From Winogradskyella vidalii (lineage in GTDB: Bacteria; Bacteroidota; Bacteroidia; Flavobacteriales; Flavobacteriaceae), in the NCBI RefSeq assembly GCF_013403955.1, contig NZ_JABFDG010000008.1, positions 124,001 through 188,000 of the forward strand: a stretch of 64,000 nt of DNA, written 5' to 3'. The position numbers were made by a program, and so were the translations under genes. This document shows, in pieces, positions 15,647-25,427 of the stretch (its first letter is position 1; the number at the start of each line of letters is the position of its first letter). The notes below the pieces were generated by a model, which made no database searches, had not been told where the DNA came from, and saw only the letters and a program-made list of their open reading frames with translations.

Positions 15647-16666
15647 TTAATTTTTATGAGCTCTCATAAAATCGGTAATTAAATACGTAATTAGCTTTCC
15701 TACTTTTGTCGCTGTTTTTTTTGTAGGTGCAGCTTCACAGATATGTAAATAAGATGCATTTTCATGCTGACCAAAATAATTTACAAATTGCCGTGCTTTT
15801 TTTACACTAAAACCACTCGGGGTCTTGGCACTGCTTGGTATGTTTTTAATTGCATCACAATCTATTTCAATCCCAAATTTCTTTGAAGCAACATGGTCTA
15901 ACGCATAAGCCATTTCAGATTTAAAATCAAGTTCATTTCTTACATCAATAGCTTCGTAGGTATTATATTTAATAGATTTTACCTTTTTTAGAGTTTGAAG
16001 TAAGGTGTCTGATGTATAGTTTTCGTGCAGACCGAAAATAAAATAATTTTTCAAGAACCCTTCAGCATAAGCATAGCTAAAACCGTTGCCACTGTGTCTG
16101 CCTTCTTCAGCTCTAAAATCAGAATGTGCATCAAAGTTAACAACATTCATTCTTCCGTTGTTGGCCAATGCAGACCCTTTAATATTTCCGTAGGCATTAT
16201 TATGTCCACCACCAATAATGATTGGTATTTTTCCAGCTTTAACGATAGAACCAACAACATTGGTAACATCCTTATCTATGATTTCAACAAAATTCCGAAC
16301 CTTTGTTCGTTCCTTCTTTTTTGAAGTATTTAGTGCTAGTAGGGTTTCACGTTGTTTTGAATAGTCGAGGTGACCTAAAATTAAAACACGTTTTGCATTC
16401 GTAAATGTGTTATTCTGAATGTTTAATAAAATATTTAAGGTCGCTTCCCAAGCTCTGTAAGTTCCTGTTTGTCCGAAGTTTCCGTAAACCCCAATATCTT
16501 CTTTAATACCAAACACAACATAGTCAACATCTAAATCAACGATAGCATCGTATATACTAGTGAGCTTAGGTATGAACTGAATATGTTCGCCAAATTTTGT
16601 TTCCCCTTTTCGTTTCTTTAAAAGTTGTTGTTTTTCTTTTTCTGAAAATAAAATGAGATGCTGCAT
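15647..16666 (-). CDS. hutG: Formimidoylglutamase (arginase/agmatinase superfamily)
   Basis: The 339-residue protein has the dinuclear manganese ligands of the arginase fold: GGGHNNAYG (His of GGGH), NFDAHSDFR (DAHxD) and EIDCDAIKN (the DxD of the third motif). The surrounding sequence (TPSGFSVKKARQFV) is like bacterial HutG rather than arginase. It would hydrolyse N-formimidoyl-L-glutamate to glutamate and formamide as the last step of histidine breakdown. Imidazolonepropionase (hutI) lies close by on the same strand, separated by an oppositely oriented gene, which supports the assignment. Agmatinase or a generic ureohydrolase is the alternative. Confidence 0.8.
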   Translation of the reverse strand: MQHLILFSEKEKQQLLKKRKGETKFGEHIQFIPKLTSIYDAIVDLDVDYVVFGIKEDIGVYGNFGQTGTYRAWEATLNILLNIQNNTFTNAKRVLILGHLDYSKQRETLLALNTSKKKERTKVRNFVEIIDKDVTNVVGSIVKAGKIPIIIGGGHNNAYGNIKGSALANNGRMNVVNFDAHSDFRAEEGRHSGNGFSYAYAEGFLKNYFIFGLHENYTSDTLLQTLKKVKSIKYNTYEAIDVRNELDFKSEMAYALDHVASKKFGIEIDCDAIKNIPSSAKTPSGFSVKKARQFVNYFGQHENASYLHICEAAPTKKTATKVGKLITYLITDFMRAHKN

Positions 16667-16778
16667 TTGGATAATAATTTGTTATATATTAGATTAAAAA
16701 TACATTTTTATTTAATTACTTTGGCTTAAATTCGATATTAAAAAACAACAATAAACAATAATTAAAACCAAATTATTT

Positions 16779-17666
16779 ATGGAAGGTTCACCAAAATCAA
16801 ACACAGGGTTAAAAGTTGGCTTAGCAATATTAGCGGTATTGTTCTTAGGTACTGCATTCTACACGTCTAAACTTTACAATGAAAAGAATGAAAATGAAAA
16901 ATTACTAGTTAGCGAAAAGCAACAAGTAATGAATGATCTTAGCAATATGGCTAAAGATTATGATAAGGCGATTGCTGAAACTGAATCTAAAAACCAAGAT
17001 GTTATTGCCGCTAGAGCGCGTATTCAAGGTTTAATGGATTCTCTTAAAGTTTCTCAAAACAGTGTAAGTAGTTTGTGGAGTTACAAAAAGAAATATATGG
17101 CTTTACAAGAGGAAATGGATGTTTTATTAACTGAAAATGACCGATTAAAAGTTGAAAATCAATATTTGGCAACGTCTTTAGATAGTACAAATGTACAATT
17201 AGCAGAGCGAACTATGTTTACCGATTCACTTTTAGTGCAAAATACAGAGTTGTCTACTGTTGTCAAAGATGCAGCCGCTTTACAAACTGTTGGTTTAGTA
17301 GGTATGGGTGTGCTAGAACGTAGTAGTGGTAAACAAGTACCGATGGAAAGAGCAAGACGAAGTGATAAAATTAAGGTTTGTTTTACAGTCGCTAAAAATA
17401 TGCTTACAGAAGCAGGAGATAAAGAATTATATGTTCAGGTTATAGATCCTTTAAATAATGTATTAGGTGCTAATGATCAAATTGAATTTGAAGATCAAAT
17501 CTTAAACTACAGTCTTATCAGTAGATTTAATTATGAGAATAGAAATTTAAATATTTGTGAATATGTTGCGCCACCTGAAGATTCTAAGTTTGAATCAGGA
17601 CGTTATCAAATTAATGTTTTTAATGACAAAGCTTTAATTTCGTCTTCAGAATTTGAATTGAAGTAA
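16779..17666 (+). CDS. Membrane-anchored coiled-coil protein of unknown function
   Basis: The 295-residue protein has a short polar N-terminus, one membrane helix at about 11-28 (LKVGLAILAVLFLGTAFYTS), a long coiled coil from about 32 to 165, and a C-terminal beta-rich domain (about 180-295) with the segments KVCFTVAKNML, LYVQVIDPLNN and YQINVFNDKALI. The topology suggests a periplasmic rod-plus-head protein. Some databases label such proteins as ParA-like, but no Walker motif is present, so that label would be wrong. A -7-like TTACTTTGG occurs at 16716-16724. The gene is between hutG and hutI but in the opposite direction. Confidence 0.78.
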   Translation: MEGSPKSNTGLKVGLAILAVLFLGTAFYTSKLYNEKNENEKLLVSEKQQVMNDLSNMAKDYDKAIAETESKNQDVIAARARIQGLMDSLKVSQNSVSSLWSYKKKYMALQEEMDVLLTENDRLKVENQYLATSLDSTNVQLAERTMFTDSLLVQNTELSTVVKDAAALQTVGLVGMGVLERSSGKQVPMERARRSDKIKVCFTVAKNMLTEAGDKELYVQVIDPLNNVLGANDQIEFEDQILNYSLISRFNYENRNLNICEYVAPPEDSKFESGRYQINVFNDKALISSSEFELK

Positions 17667-17687
17667 GCCATTATAATTTATATCTTA

Positions 17688-17727
17688 TAAAAAAATCCAG
17701 AAGTTTTTAGACTTCTGGATTTTTTTT
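17688..17727. terminator. Bidirectional terminator between the coiled-coil gene and hutI
   Basis: AATCCAGAAGT and ACTTCTGGATT are perfect 11-base arms with a six-base loop. An A run lies on the left and a T run on the right, so it serves both convergent genes. Confidence 0.9.
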
Positions 17728-17750
17728 ATGGCTAATAAATAAGTATTTAT

Positions 17751-18992
17751 TTACTTATTTAAGAGTTGTCCGTTAATAAGTACTTGCTCTATAGGATTAT
17801 GTGCAAAGGCGTAAGGAATTTCACTATAATGATTCATAGGTTTAGTAATGATAATATTAGCCTTTTTTCCTCTGGTAATACTACCATACATACTGCTAAT
17901 TCCCATAGCATAAGCACCATTAATTGTGGCTGCATTAATGGCTTCTTCTGGAGTCATTTTTAGTTTAACACAGGCAGCACTAACTATAAAATTCATATTT
18001 CCACTAGGCGCAGTTCCAGGATTGTAATCCGATGCAATAGCTAGTGGTAAACCTGCGTCAATTATTTTTCTTGCTTGTGTATAAGGTATACTTATAAAAT
18101 AAGAGCAACCAGGTAAAGCTACTGGCATGGTTTCACTATCTTTTAAAGCTTCAATATCTTCATCGTTAATTTCTTCTAAATGATCGACTGAAAGTGCATT
18201 ATACTTAACGCCTAAAGCAATACCTCCTAAAATATTAAATTGGTTGACGTGAATTTTTGGTTGTAAATTATGAGCTGCTCCAGCTTTTAAAATAGCTTCT
18301 GTATCTTTTATATCAAAGTAACCTTGCTCGCAGAATGCATCTACATAATGTGCGATGTGTAATTCAGCAGCTTGCGGAATCAACTCTTCTGTAATAAAAT
18401 TAATATAGTCTTGTTTTTTAGACTTGAATTCTTCAGGGATGGCGTGTGCAGCTAAAAGTGTAGGCACTATATTAGCCAAGCTTTCTTGTTTTAGTTGCTT
18501 TATAACACGAAGCATTTTTAACTCAGCTTCTAATGTTAAGCCGTAGCCCGTTTTTATTTCTAAAGCACCAGTTCCCATAGCGATAAGTTCGTTTAATCGC
18601 TGAAGAGATTGTTCATATATTTCTTTTTCACTTGTATCTTGAAGTAATTTAGCGGAGTTTAAAATTCCTCCTCCCTTACTTGCTATTTCGGCATATGATA
18701 GTCCGTTTATTCTATCGACAAACTCAGAGGTTCTATCGCCAGCATATACCACATGTGTATGAGAATCGCACCACGATGGTAAGACTATTTTACCTGTAGC
18801 ATCAATAATTGTTTCAGCATCAAAACCTTCACAATCTTCCATAGGACCATATTCAATAATAGTATCGTGAACGATATAGAGATAGGCATTTTCTAAAACA
18901 GGAAGATTTTTCATGTCACTTCCTTTTACAATAGTAATATTATGCTCATGAACTTGAACAAGTTGTTTAATATTTTTTATTAGTACGGACAT
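17751..18992 (-). CDS. hutI: Imidazolonepropionase
   Basis: The 413-residue protein is a metal-dependent amidohydrolase. It has the first-strand motif SWCDSHTHVVYAGDR with the HxH metal ligands, then LEIKTGYGLT, AHAIPEEF, HVNQFNILGG, VDHLEEI, and the Asp in ASDYNPGTAPSGN. Length and these motifs match HutI, which opens the imidazolone ring to give N-formimidoyl-glutamate. HutG, the next enzyme, is encoded about 1.1 kb away on the same strand. HutH and HutU are not in the window. Confidence 0.93.
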   Translation of the reverse strand: MSVLIKNIKQLVQVHEHNITIVKGSDMKNLPVLENAYLYIVHDTIIEYGPMEDCEGFDAETIIDATGKIVLPSWCDSHTHVVYAGDRTSEFVDRINGLSYAEIASKGGGILNSAKLLQDTSEKEIYEQSLQRLNELIAMGTGALEIKTGYGLTLEAELKMLRVIKQLKQESLANIVPTLLAAHAIPEEFKSKKQDYINFITEELIPQAAELHIAHYVDAFCEQGYFDIKDTEAILKAGAAHNLQPKIHVNQFNILGGIALGVKYNALSVDHLEEINDEDIEALKDSETMPVALPGCSYFISIPYTQARKIIDAGLPLAIASDYNPGTAPSGNMNFIVSAACVKLKMTPEEAINAATINGAYAMGISSMYGSITRGKKANIIITKPMNHYSEIPYAFAHNPIEQVLINGQLLNK

Positions 18993-19030
18993 AAGGATTG
19001 GTGTTTTATGTAGGTTTTTTTGACTGAACT

Positions 19031-19064
19031 AAAAAAACGCTAATAGAAAATTACTAGCGTTTTT
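19031..19064 (-). terminator. Terminator of the FG-GAP repeat gene
   Basis: On the minus strand AACGCTAGTA...ATTAGCGTT forms a stem with a short AT loop, followed by a run of seven T (plus-strand A run 19031-19037). It lies between the stop at 19103 and the hutI start at 18992. Confidence 0.75.
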
Positions 19065-19102
19065 AAATCCATAATGTGTTAAATTTATATACTTTTTCGT
19101 TT

Positions 19103-20497
19103 TTATTCTTTTATAAATTTTGCTGTAATGTTATTGTCGATTTTTATGGTATAAACGCCATTAGCTAACTCTGAAACATTTAAGGTTTCTCCAATAACTA
19201 TATTTTTAGCTAAAACTTGTTTGCCTAAAAGGTCTAAAACAGAAACGTTAATGTTGGTATTAAAACCTTCAAAAGCTAAATAGTCTGTTGTTGGATTTGG
19301 AAAAATAGCGATATTTTGAAGTTGAGAACTTGGCGTACTAAGCACAATTTTTTGATTTTCAAAATAGTTTAATGCATCTTGATTATAAGCACAAGTTGCA
19401 ATATCTAAATCACCATCGGCATCATAATCTTCTACAGCAAATACGAATGCTTGACTTTGGGTAGCATCAATAACCACTTCTTCATCAAAACCATCTAAAC
19501 CATTATTTTTAAACCATACCAAATCATTACCAGAACCTGAAGCGCCATTACCTAATAGAATATCATCAAGGCCATCATTATCTAAGTCGCTCAATACTGC
19601 CATTGCAGGATTGTTTATGGACGTTGAAAAAACAGTTTCAGTATAACCTGAATCAGTTGCTTCGTACCAAAATAAATGTCCTGTTGGTCCGCCACCATAA
19701 GAAACTTCAGTTGCTAAAATATCTAAATTAGCATCACCATCAATATCTTCAAAACTTACATGGAACATTCCTGTTTTTCCAGTGGCTACAGTCACAGCAT
19801 CTTTAGTAAAAGAAACGGTGCCATCTTCAGTTAAATTATTTCTAAAGATTTCAACAACATCACTACCGTAGTAGGCTGTTGCTACAACAACATCTAAATC
19901 ACCATCAGCATCGATGTCTTTCATATCCATAGCACCAGGTGCCGCTAAAGTATCATCAATTTTATTGGCTTCTAAAGTAAAAACTCCTGTACCATCATTT
20001 GAGAACCAAAGCACTTCATTGTTATCATAAGCCGTAACAGCAATATCTAAATAGGTATCATTATTAATATCACCTATGGCGATTCCGGATGCACCAGCAA
20101 CAGTACTAGAAATTATAGTTTCAGTTGCAAAATTTCCTTCACCATCATTTGGATACCATGCTAAACTATCATTAGTGTAAGCAGATACAATAAGATCTAA
20201 AAAACCATCACCATTTAAATCGGCAAGTTTCATAAAACCGATACCTTCTAAAGTGTTGGCAATTAAAGGTTGCAAAGTAAATGTATTATCACCATTGTTT
20301 TTATACCATTCAATTGTATTTCCAGCATATGTTCCTATGATGATATCTGGAAATTCATCAGCATCAATTAAACCCGATGTCATGGTATAAGGTGCATCAC
20401 CTGTACTAGTGTTAATACTAACTTTTGGTAAAAATGAGGTTTGCGCCACAGCGAAATAACTGAGCATAACGAAGCTCAAAAGTAATTTTTGTTTCAT
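19103..20497 (-). CDS. Secreted FG-GAP/VCBS repeat protein with T9SS sorting domain
   Basis: The 464-residue protein has a signal peptide (MKQKLLLSFVMLSYFAVAQ, cleavage after about residue 19). Seven to eight beta-propeller-type repeats follow, each with a calcium-binding DxDxDGxxD-like loop: DLNGDGFLDLIV, DINNDTYLDIAV, DIDADGDLDVVV, DIDGDANLDILA, DLDNDGLDDILL, DYDADGDLDIAT. The C-terminal 75 residues (about 388-464) are a type A T9SS sorting domain: IAIFPNPTTDYL, then LDLLGKQVL and GVYTIKI, ending KFIKE. It should be exported through the T9SS and attached to the surface or released. Its ligand is unknown. It probably forms its own transcript. Confidence 0.9.
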   Translation of the reverse strand: MKQKLLLSFVMLSYFAVAQTSFLPKVSINTSTGDAPYTMTSGLIDADEFPDIIIGTYAGNTIEWYKNNGDNTFTLQPLIANTLEGIGFMKLADLNGDGFLDLIVSAYTNDSLAWYPNDGEGNFATETIISSTVAGASGIAIGDINNDTYLDIAVTAYDNNEVLWFSNDGTGVFTLEANKIDDTLAAPGAMDMKDIDADGDLDVVVATAYYGSDVVEIFRNNLTEDGTVSFTKDAVTVATGKTGMFHVSFEDIDGDANLDILATEVSYGGGPTGHLFWYEATDSGYTETVFSTSINNPAMAVLSDLDNDGLDDILLGNGASGSGNDLVWFKNNGLDGFDEEVVIDATQSQAFVFAVEDYDADGDLDIATCAYNQDALNYFENQKIVLSTPSSQLQNIAIFPNPTTDYLAFEGFNTNINVSVLDLLGKQVLAKNIVIGETLNVSELANGVYTIKIDNNITAKFIKE

Positions 20498-20579
20498 GTT
20501 TTTTATGTTTTCTGAGCTACGAATATAGTGATTAAATTCAATTTAACGCACTTCAGCGAGTATTCTAAACGCTTAGTCG

Positions 20580-21977
20580 TTATTTTAAACTTCCCACCAT
20601 ATTTTCTGGTTTTACCCATTCGTCATAGTCTTCTGCAGAAACATAACCAAGATTAACAGCTTCTTCTTTTAAAGTCGTTCCGTTTTTATGTGCTGTATTT
20701 GCAATTTCAGCGGCTTTATAATAACCAATTTTAGTGTTTAAAGCCGTGACTAACATTAATGAGTTGTTCAACAATTCCTTAATAACTTGGTGGTTAGGTT
20801 CAATGCCATTTGCACAATGCTCTTCAAAACTTACACATGCATCTCCAATTAATTGTGCAGAATGTAAAAAGTTAGCTGCCATCACTGGTTTAAATACATT
20901 AAGTTCGTAATGACCTTGTGTACCACCTACTGAAATAGCAACATCATTACCTATAACTTGTGCACAAACCATAGTTAAGGCTTCACATTGGGTAGGATTT
21001 ACTTTACCTGGCATTATAGAACTTCCTGGTTCGTTTGCCGGAATAATAATTTCTCCAATTCCTGAACGCGGACCAGAAGCCATCATTCTTATATCATTTG
21101 CTATTTTGTTTAACGAAACAGCTAATTGTTTTAAGGCACCATGACTTTCAACAATAGCATCGTGGGCCGCTAAAGCTTCATATTTGTTTTCAGCAGTTAC
21201 AAATGGTAAACCTGTAAATTCAGCAATATATTTAGCAACTAAAACATCGTAACCTTGTGGTGTGTTAAGTCCGGTTCCTACAGCAGTTCCACCTAAAGCT
21301 AATTCACTTAAATGTGCTAAGGTATGTTCTAATGCTTTTAAACCATGATCTAATTGCGATACATAGCCTGAAAATTCTTGACCTAAAGTTAACGGTGTGG
21401 CATCCATTAAATGGGTACGTCCGATTTTTACAACAGACTTAAATTCTTGTGATTTTTTATGTAAGGTGTTTCGTAATTGAATAACCCCAGGAATCGTTGT
21501 TTCCACTATTTTTTTATAAGCAGCAATATGCATACCTGTTGGAAAGGTATCATTTGATGATTGAGACTTATTTACGTCATCGTTAGGCTGAACTGTTTTT
21601 TCGCCTTCACCAATAGTTTTACCTGCAATTTGATGCGCTCTGTTAGCAATTACCTCATTGGCATTCATGTTACTTTGTGTCCCCGAACCTGTTTGCCAAA
21701 TTACTAATGGAAACTGATCATCGTGTTTACCTTCTAAGATTTCGTCACAAGCCTTTGCAATTAAATCGCGCTTTTCTTTAGATAAAACGTCTAAATCACA
21801 ATTTGTAAATGCAGCAGCCTTTTTAAGGTATGCAAAACCATAAACAATCTCTAGAGGCATCGAGGCAGACGCTCCAATTTTAAAGTTATTACGAGAGCGT
21901 TCTGTTTGTGCGCCCCAAAGTTTGTCGGCAGGTACTTTTACCTCACCCATTGTGTCTTTTTCTATTCTATATTCCAT
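20580..21977 (-). CDS. fumC: Class II fumarate hydratase
   Basis: The 465-residue protein starts [25 protein letters not shown] is typical of FumC. It has [16 protein letters not shown], the active-site region [16 protein letters not shown] and the signature [13 protein letters not shown] (about 318-330). It interconverts fumarate and malate in the TCA cycle as a cytosolic homotetramer without an iron-sulfur cluster. Aspartase and argininosuccinate lyase are excluded by the KVPxDxLWGAQT start and [11 protein letters not shown] motif combination. A perfect -7 box lies 27 bases upstream of the ATG. Confidence 0.96.
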   Translation of the reverse strand: MEYRIEKDTMGEVKVPADKLWGAQTERSRNNFKIGASASMPLEIVYGFAYLKKAAAFTNCDLDVLSKEKRDLIAKACDEILEGKHDDQFPLVIWQTGSGTQSNMNANEVIANRAHQIAGKTIGEGEKTVQPNDDVNKSQSSNDTFPTGMHIAAYKKIVETTIPGVIQLRNTLHKKSQEFKSVVKIGRTHLMDATPLTLGQEFSGYVSQLDHGLKALEHTLAHLSELALGGTAVGTGLNTPQGYDVLVAKYIAEFTGLPFVTAENKYEALAAHDAIVESHGALKQLAVSLNKIANDIRMMASGPRSGIGEIIIPANEPGSSIMPGKVNPTQCEALTMVCAQVIGNDVAISVGGTQGHYELNVFKPVMAANFLHSAQLIGDACVSFEEHCANGIEPNHQVIKELLNNSLMLVTALNTKIGYYKAAEIANTAHKNGTTLKEEAVNLGYVSAEDYDEWVKPENMVGSLK

Positions 21978-22003
21978 TTGTAGTAATGTATTTAAAGCTT
22001 TTA

Positions 22004-22011
22004 CAAATTTA
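22004..22011 (-). promoter_or_regulatory. -7 promoter box for fumC
   Basis: On the minus strand the box reads TAAATTTG, a perfect match to TAnnTTTG. It lies 27 bases before the fumC ATG. No clear -33 TTG is seen at the usual distance. Confidence 0.4.
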
Positions 22012-22165
22012 ATTATTTTGTAGGTTTTATAGGGTATGAAATTGGCTTTTATTTAGACCGTTTTTTTTAAATACTAGGTAAATTTCAATTATTGGAACGA
22101 ATTAAACTTAATGGGGTTGGCAGTGTTTATTTTTGGATAAGAATTAATAAGTGCTACAAAATAAA

Positions 22166-22205
22166 AACACCAATCAATCCCTATTGTTTTAGAGCGATTG
22201 GTGTT
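22166..22205 (-). terminator. Terminator of the M3 peptidase gene
   Basis: AACACCAATC and GATTGGTGTT are perfect 10-base arms with a 20-base loop. On the minus strand the second arm is followed by TTTTAT. The gene's stop codon is 36 bases upstream. Confidence 0.7.
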
Positions 22206-22240
22206 AAATAAAATTGGTGTTTGTCTATTTTTGAGAAAGC

Positions 22241-24388
22241 TTAATTTTTTGGAACCGGAAATCCACGATCTTTCATTAAGGCTTCAATTTTAGCATCGCG
22301 TCCTCTAAACTTTCTGTAAGCTTCTGCTGGATCCATAGCATTACGTGGTGCAAATAAATATTTTACTAATTTATCTGCGACTTTTTTATCGTAAAAACCA
22401 CCTTCCGCTTCTTTAAAAGCTTCAGAAGCATCACTAGTTAAAACATCAGCCCACATATATCCGTAGTAAGCTGTAGCGTAGCCTTCACCAGAAAAGACAT
22501 GTCCGAAGTGCGGTGTTCTATGGCGCATAGGTAATTCTTTTGGCATTCCTAATTCGTCTAACGTTTCACGTTCAAACTTATCGATATCGATGTTAGTTGG
22601 GTCTGCTAAATGTAATTTCATATCTATTAAAGCAGATGCTAAATATTCAGTAGTACCAAAACCTTGATTAAAAGTAGAGGCATTTTTAATTTTTTCAACA
22701 AGTGTTTCTGGAATAGGCTCTCCAGTCTTATAATGTACTAAAAACTGATTGATGACTTTATCCGTAGATAACCAACGTTCTAATAATTGTGACTGAAATT
22801 CGGTATAATCTCTAACACCACCATTCAACGTTGGGTATTTTACATCAGCAGAGAAGAAGTGTAAAGCATGGCCAAATTCGTGAAAAAACGTCGTCGCATC
22901 ATCCCAAGATACGAGAACAGCTTCACCTGGCGCAGGTTTTACAAAGTTAGAATTGTTAGAGGCTAAAACATTTTTTTCGCCTTCAAAAGAATCAGAACTT
23001 CTATAGGTCGTTGCCCAAGCACCAGAGCGTTTACCTTGGCGAGCGTAAGGATCTAAATACCATAAACCAATATGTTTCCCGGAGTCTTTATCGGTAACTT
23101 CCCAGACTTTAACATCCTCATGAAACACAGGTACAGAACCTTCTTCGACAGGTGTGAATTTGTAATTGAATAATTCGCCAGCGGTAAAAAACATCGCTTC
23201 CGTTAACTTATCTAATTGTAAATATTGTTTGACTTCATCACTGTCTAAATCGTATTTCTTTTTACGTACTTTTTCGGCGTAATATCTATAATCCCAAGGT
23301 TCAATCGTAATATTATCGCCAAGTTCATCAGCTACAGTTTGCATATCAGCGACTTCTTCTTTTACTCTTGCAGTCGCAGCTGGCCAAACGGCCATCATTA
23401 AATCCATAGCATTCTCGGGTGTTTTTGCCATACGGTCTTGTAAACGCCATTCAGCAAAATTGTCATAACCCATTAAACCAACACGCTCTTTACGTAACCT
23501 TAAAATTTCAGCTATAATGGCGTTATTATCATATTCATCGCCATTATCGCCTCTAGAATAGTAGTTTTTCCAAACTTTATGACGTAATTCACGCTCGGTT
23601 GAATACGTTAAAAAAGGATCCATAGAAGAACGTGTATTAGTAATAGCATATTTGCCATCCTCACCATTATCTACCGCTATTTTTGCTGCAGATTTTATAA
23701 ATCCGTTTGATAAACCACCTAATTGTTCTTCGGTTAAGTAGGTAATATAATTTTCTTCGTCGTGAAGTACGTTGTTTGCGAAATCAGTGTAAAGCGTTGA
23801 TAGTTCTTTATTTATTTCTGCATAGCGTTTTTTGTCTTCTGTATTTAGATTGGCGCCATTCATTTCAAACCGCTTATAGGTTAAGTCTACTACGCGTTGT
23901 TCTTGTGATTCTAATGGTGTTTCTTGTGAGGCTTCGTAAACGGTTTTTATGCGTTGGAATAACTTTTCGTTTTGAGAAATTTTTGACCTAAAATCGGAAA
24001 GTTTTGGTGCTAATTCTACTTGAACCGCTCTAAATTCTGGAGACGATACATTAGAACCCATAACGCCGTAATAGGTAAAAACACGATTAAGTGTTTTACC
24101 TGCTTTTTCCATAGCAACAATAGTATTCTCAAAGGTTGGAGCTTCAGGGTTATTAGCGATGGTATCAATTTCAGCTAGATTAATTGCCATGGCTTCTTCA
24201 ACCGCTGGTTTGATGGTTTCAACAGAAATTTTATCGAAAGCAGGAACACCTTGATAAGGTCCTGTCCATTCTTGGGTGAGTACGTTATCGCTCATATCTT
24301 TGTCAATAGGTTTGTTGGTGTCTTCTTTACAGCTTATTAATAAAGCAATCCCACAAATAAGTGTGGTTTTAAGGGGGGTAGATATCAT
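22241..24388 (-). CDS. M3 family zinc metallopeptidase (peptidyl-dipeptidase Dcp-like), lipoprotein
   Basis: The 715-residue protein starts with a lipoprotein signal: a hydrophobic segment ending LLISC, with the lipobox Cys at about residue 20. The body is a full-length oligopeptidase M3: the HEFGH zinc motif lies at about residue 500 in TTFFHEFGHALHFF, with the downstream Glu ligand region and HxxPHFGHVFSGEGYATAYY near 630. These enzymes remove dipeptides from, or cut, short peptides. The lipobox places it in the periplasm or at the outer membrane, in contrast to cytosolic Dcp/OpdA of E. coli. It is a single-gene unit with its own terminator. Confidence 0.92.
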   Translation of the reverse strand: MISTPLKTTLICGIALLISCKEDTNKPIDKDMSDNVLTQEWTGPYQGVPAFDKISVETIKPAVEEAMAINLAEIDTIANNPEAPTFENTIVAMEKAGKTLNRVFTYYGVMGSNVSSPEFRAVQVELAPKLSDFRSKISQNEKLFQRIKTVYEASQETPLESQEQRVVDLTYKRFEMNGANLNTEDKKRYAEINKELSTLYTDFANNVLHDEENYITYLTEEQLGGLSNGFIKSAAKIAVDNGEDGKYAITNTRSSMDPFLTYSTERELRHKVWKNYYSRGDNGDEYDNNAIIAEILRLRKERVGLMGYDNFAEWRLQDRMAKTPENAMDLMMAVWPAATARVKEEVADMQTVADELGDNITIEPWDYRYYAEKVRKKKYDLDSDEVKQYLQLDKLTEAMFFTAGELFNYKFTPVEEGSVPVFHEDVKVWEVTDKDSGKHIGLWYLDPYARQGKRSGAWATTYRSSDSFEGEKNVLASNNSNFVKPAPGEAVLVSWDDATTFFHEFGHALHFFSADVKYPTLNGGVRDYTEFQSQLLERWLSTDKVINQFLVHYKTGEPIPETLVEKIKNASTFNQGFGTTEYLASALIDMKLHLADPTNIDIDKFERETLDELGMPKELPMRHRTPHFGHVFSGEGYATAYYGYMWADVLTSDASEAFKEAEGGFYDKKVADKLVKYLFAPRNAMDPAEAYRKFRGRDAKIEALMKDRGFPVPKN

Positions 24389-24711
24389 AATGTATTAGTT
24401 TTAGTAGGTGTAAAATATTTGGTGTTAATCCAAGGAAACAAGTTACTGAATTTATAGTTGATGACCTTAAGTTTTCTATAATTATTAAGGATTAGTGTTT
24501 GATTAATGTTGTAAAATAATACGGATTGTGTGGTTTTACACTGCGGTTAACGGCGTTTTTGTGGAGATGCATAGAGGAATTTGTTGATAGTGGTCGTTTG
24601 ACTGTTCTAAACTACTATGATTTTAAATGTTTTTAAGCCTCGGTGACTCTGCGAGTAAAAATAGACAGAAACTATTTTATTGATTTTCTCTAATGTTTAC
24701 AGAAAATAAAA
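24389..24711. other. Intergenic region, no gene seen
   Basis: About 320 bases lie between the cyclophilin gene and the M3 peptidase gene, both on the minus strand. No frame is open. The stretch around 24635-24660 (CCTCGGTGACTCTGCGAG) is less AT-rich and resembles dispersed intergenic fragments in flavobacteria, but I see just one copy here. A weak AT hairpin (ATTTTCT/AGAAAAT, near 24680-24710) may end the cyclophilin transcript. Confidence 0.45.
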
Positions 24712-25425
24712 TCACTCAATCAATTCCACTTTCTTAATATAAACATTCTTTGTAGGCCAGTCGCCATCATCTGTTTTTACATTGGCGATTTTATCTACGA
24801 CGTCCATTCCTGAAATTACCTCACCAAATGCAGTATATTCACCATCGAGATGATATGCACCATCGGGTTTTTGGACAATAAAAAATTGAAACGGAGACGC
24901 CAGTTTATAGGCATTTTCAATCTCACTACTTGGCATAGAAATCACACCACGTTTATGTGTGTAACCGCGTTTTGTATCTGGTGGAAGCAGGTAATGTCCT
25001 ATCTTTTTACGGCGTTCGTAGATATTTGTCCCATCACTACTTCCGCCTTGTATCACAAAGTTTTTAACGACTCTGTAAAATTGTGTACCATCAAAATAAT
25101 TGCGTTTTGTTAGGTAAACGAAATTAGCTCTGTGGAATTTGGTTTTATCATATAAAAGAATATCAATAGTACCGAAATCGGTTGTAATACGTACTTTATT
25201 TTCTTTATTCTCCTTTTCGTATTCTAAAAAGAATTCCATAGCATTATCATCAGTGAGTATTGGGAATTCTGATTTGGGTTCTTTTTTAGGCTGGATTTTA
25301 GTTTCTAAAGTTGTAGAATCTTTTACAACTGTTGTATCTGTTTTTTTTGAACTTTGCTTATCTTCACAATTCAGAAGTAATAATCCAAGCCCTATAATCA
25401 TAGGAAAACATAATTGAAATCTCAT
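24712..25425 (-). CDS. Cyclophilin-type peptidyl-prolyl cis-trans isomerase, lipoprotein
   Basis: The 237-residue protein begins with a lipoprotein signal (MIIGLGLLLLNC, lipobox Cys at about residue 20), then a low-complexity Lys/Thr-rich linker to about 60. The cyclophilin domain follows: GTIDILLYDKTKFHRANFVY, FDGTQFYRVVKNFVIQGGSS, then SPFQFFIVQ and YTAFGEVISGMDVVDKI. The catalytic Arg of FYRVV and the QxxFQFFI core are present. It should assist folding of exported proteins in the periplasm. Its start codon is only two bases from the divergent Nudix gene start, so promoter elements of each must lie inside the other gene. Confidence 0.9.
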   Translation of the reverse strand: MRFQLCFPMIIGLGLLLLNCEDKQSSKKTDTTVVKDSTTLETKIQPKKEPKSEFPILTDDNAMEFFLEYEKENKENKVRITTDFGTIDILLYDKTKFHRANFVYLTKRNYFDGTQFYRVVKNFVIQGGSSDGTNIYERRKKIGHYLLPPDTKRGYTHKRGVISMPSSEIENAYKLASPFQFFIVQKPDGAYHLDGEYTAFGEVISGMDVVDKIANVKTDDGDWPTKNVYIKKVELIE

Positions 25426-25427
25426 AA

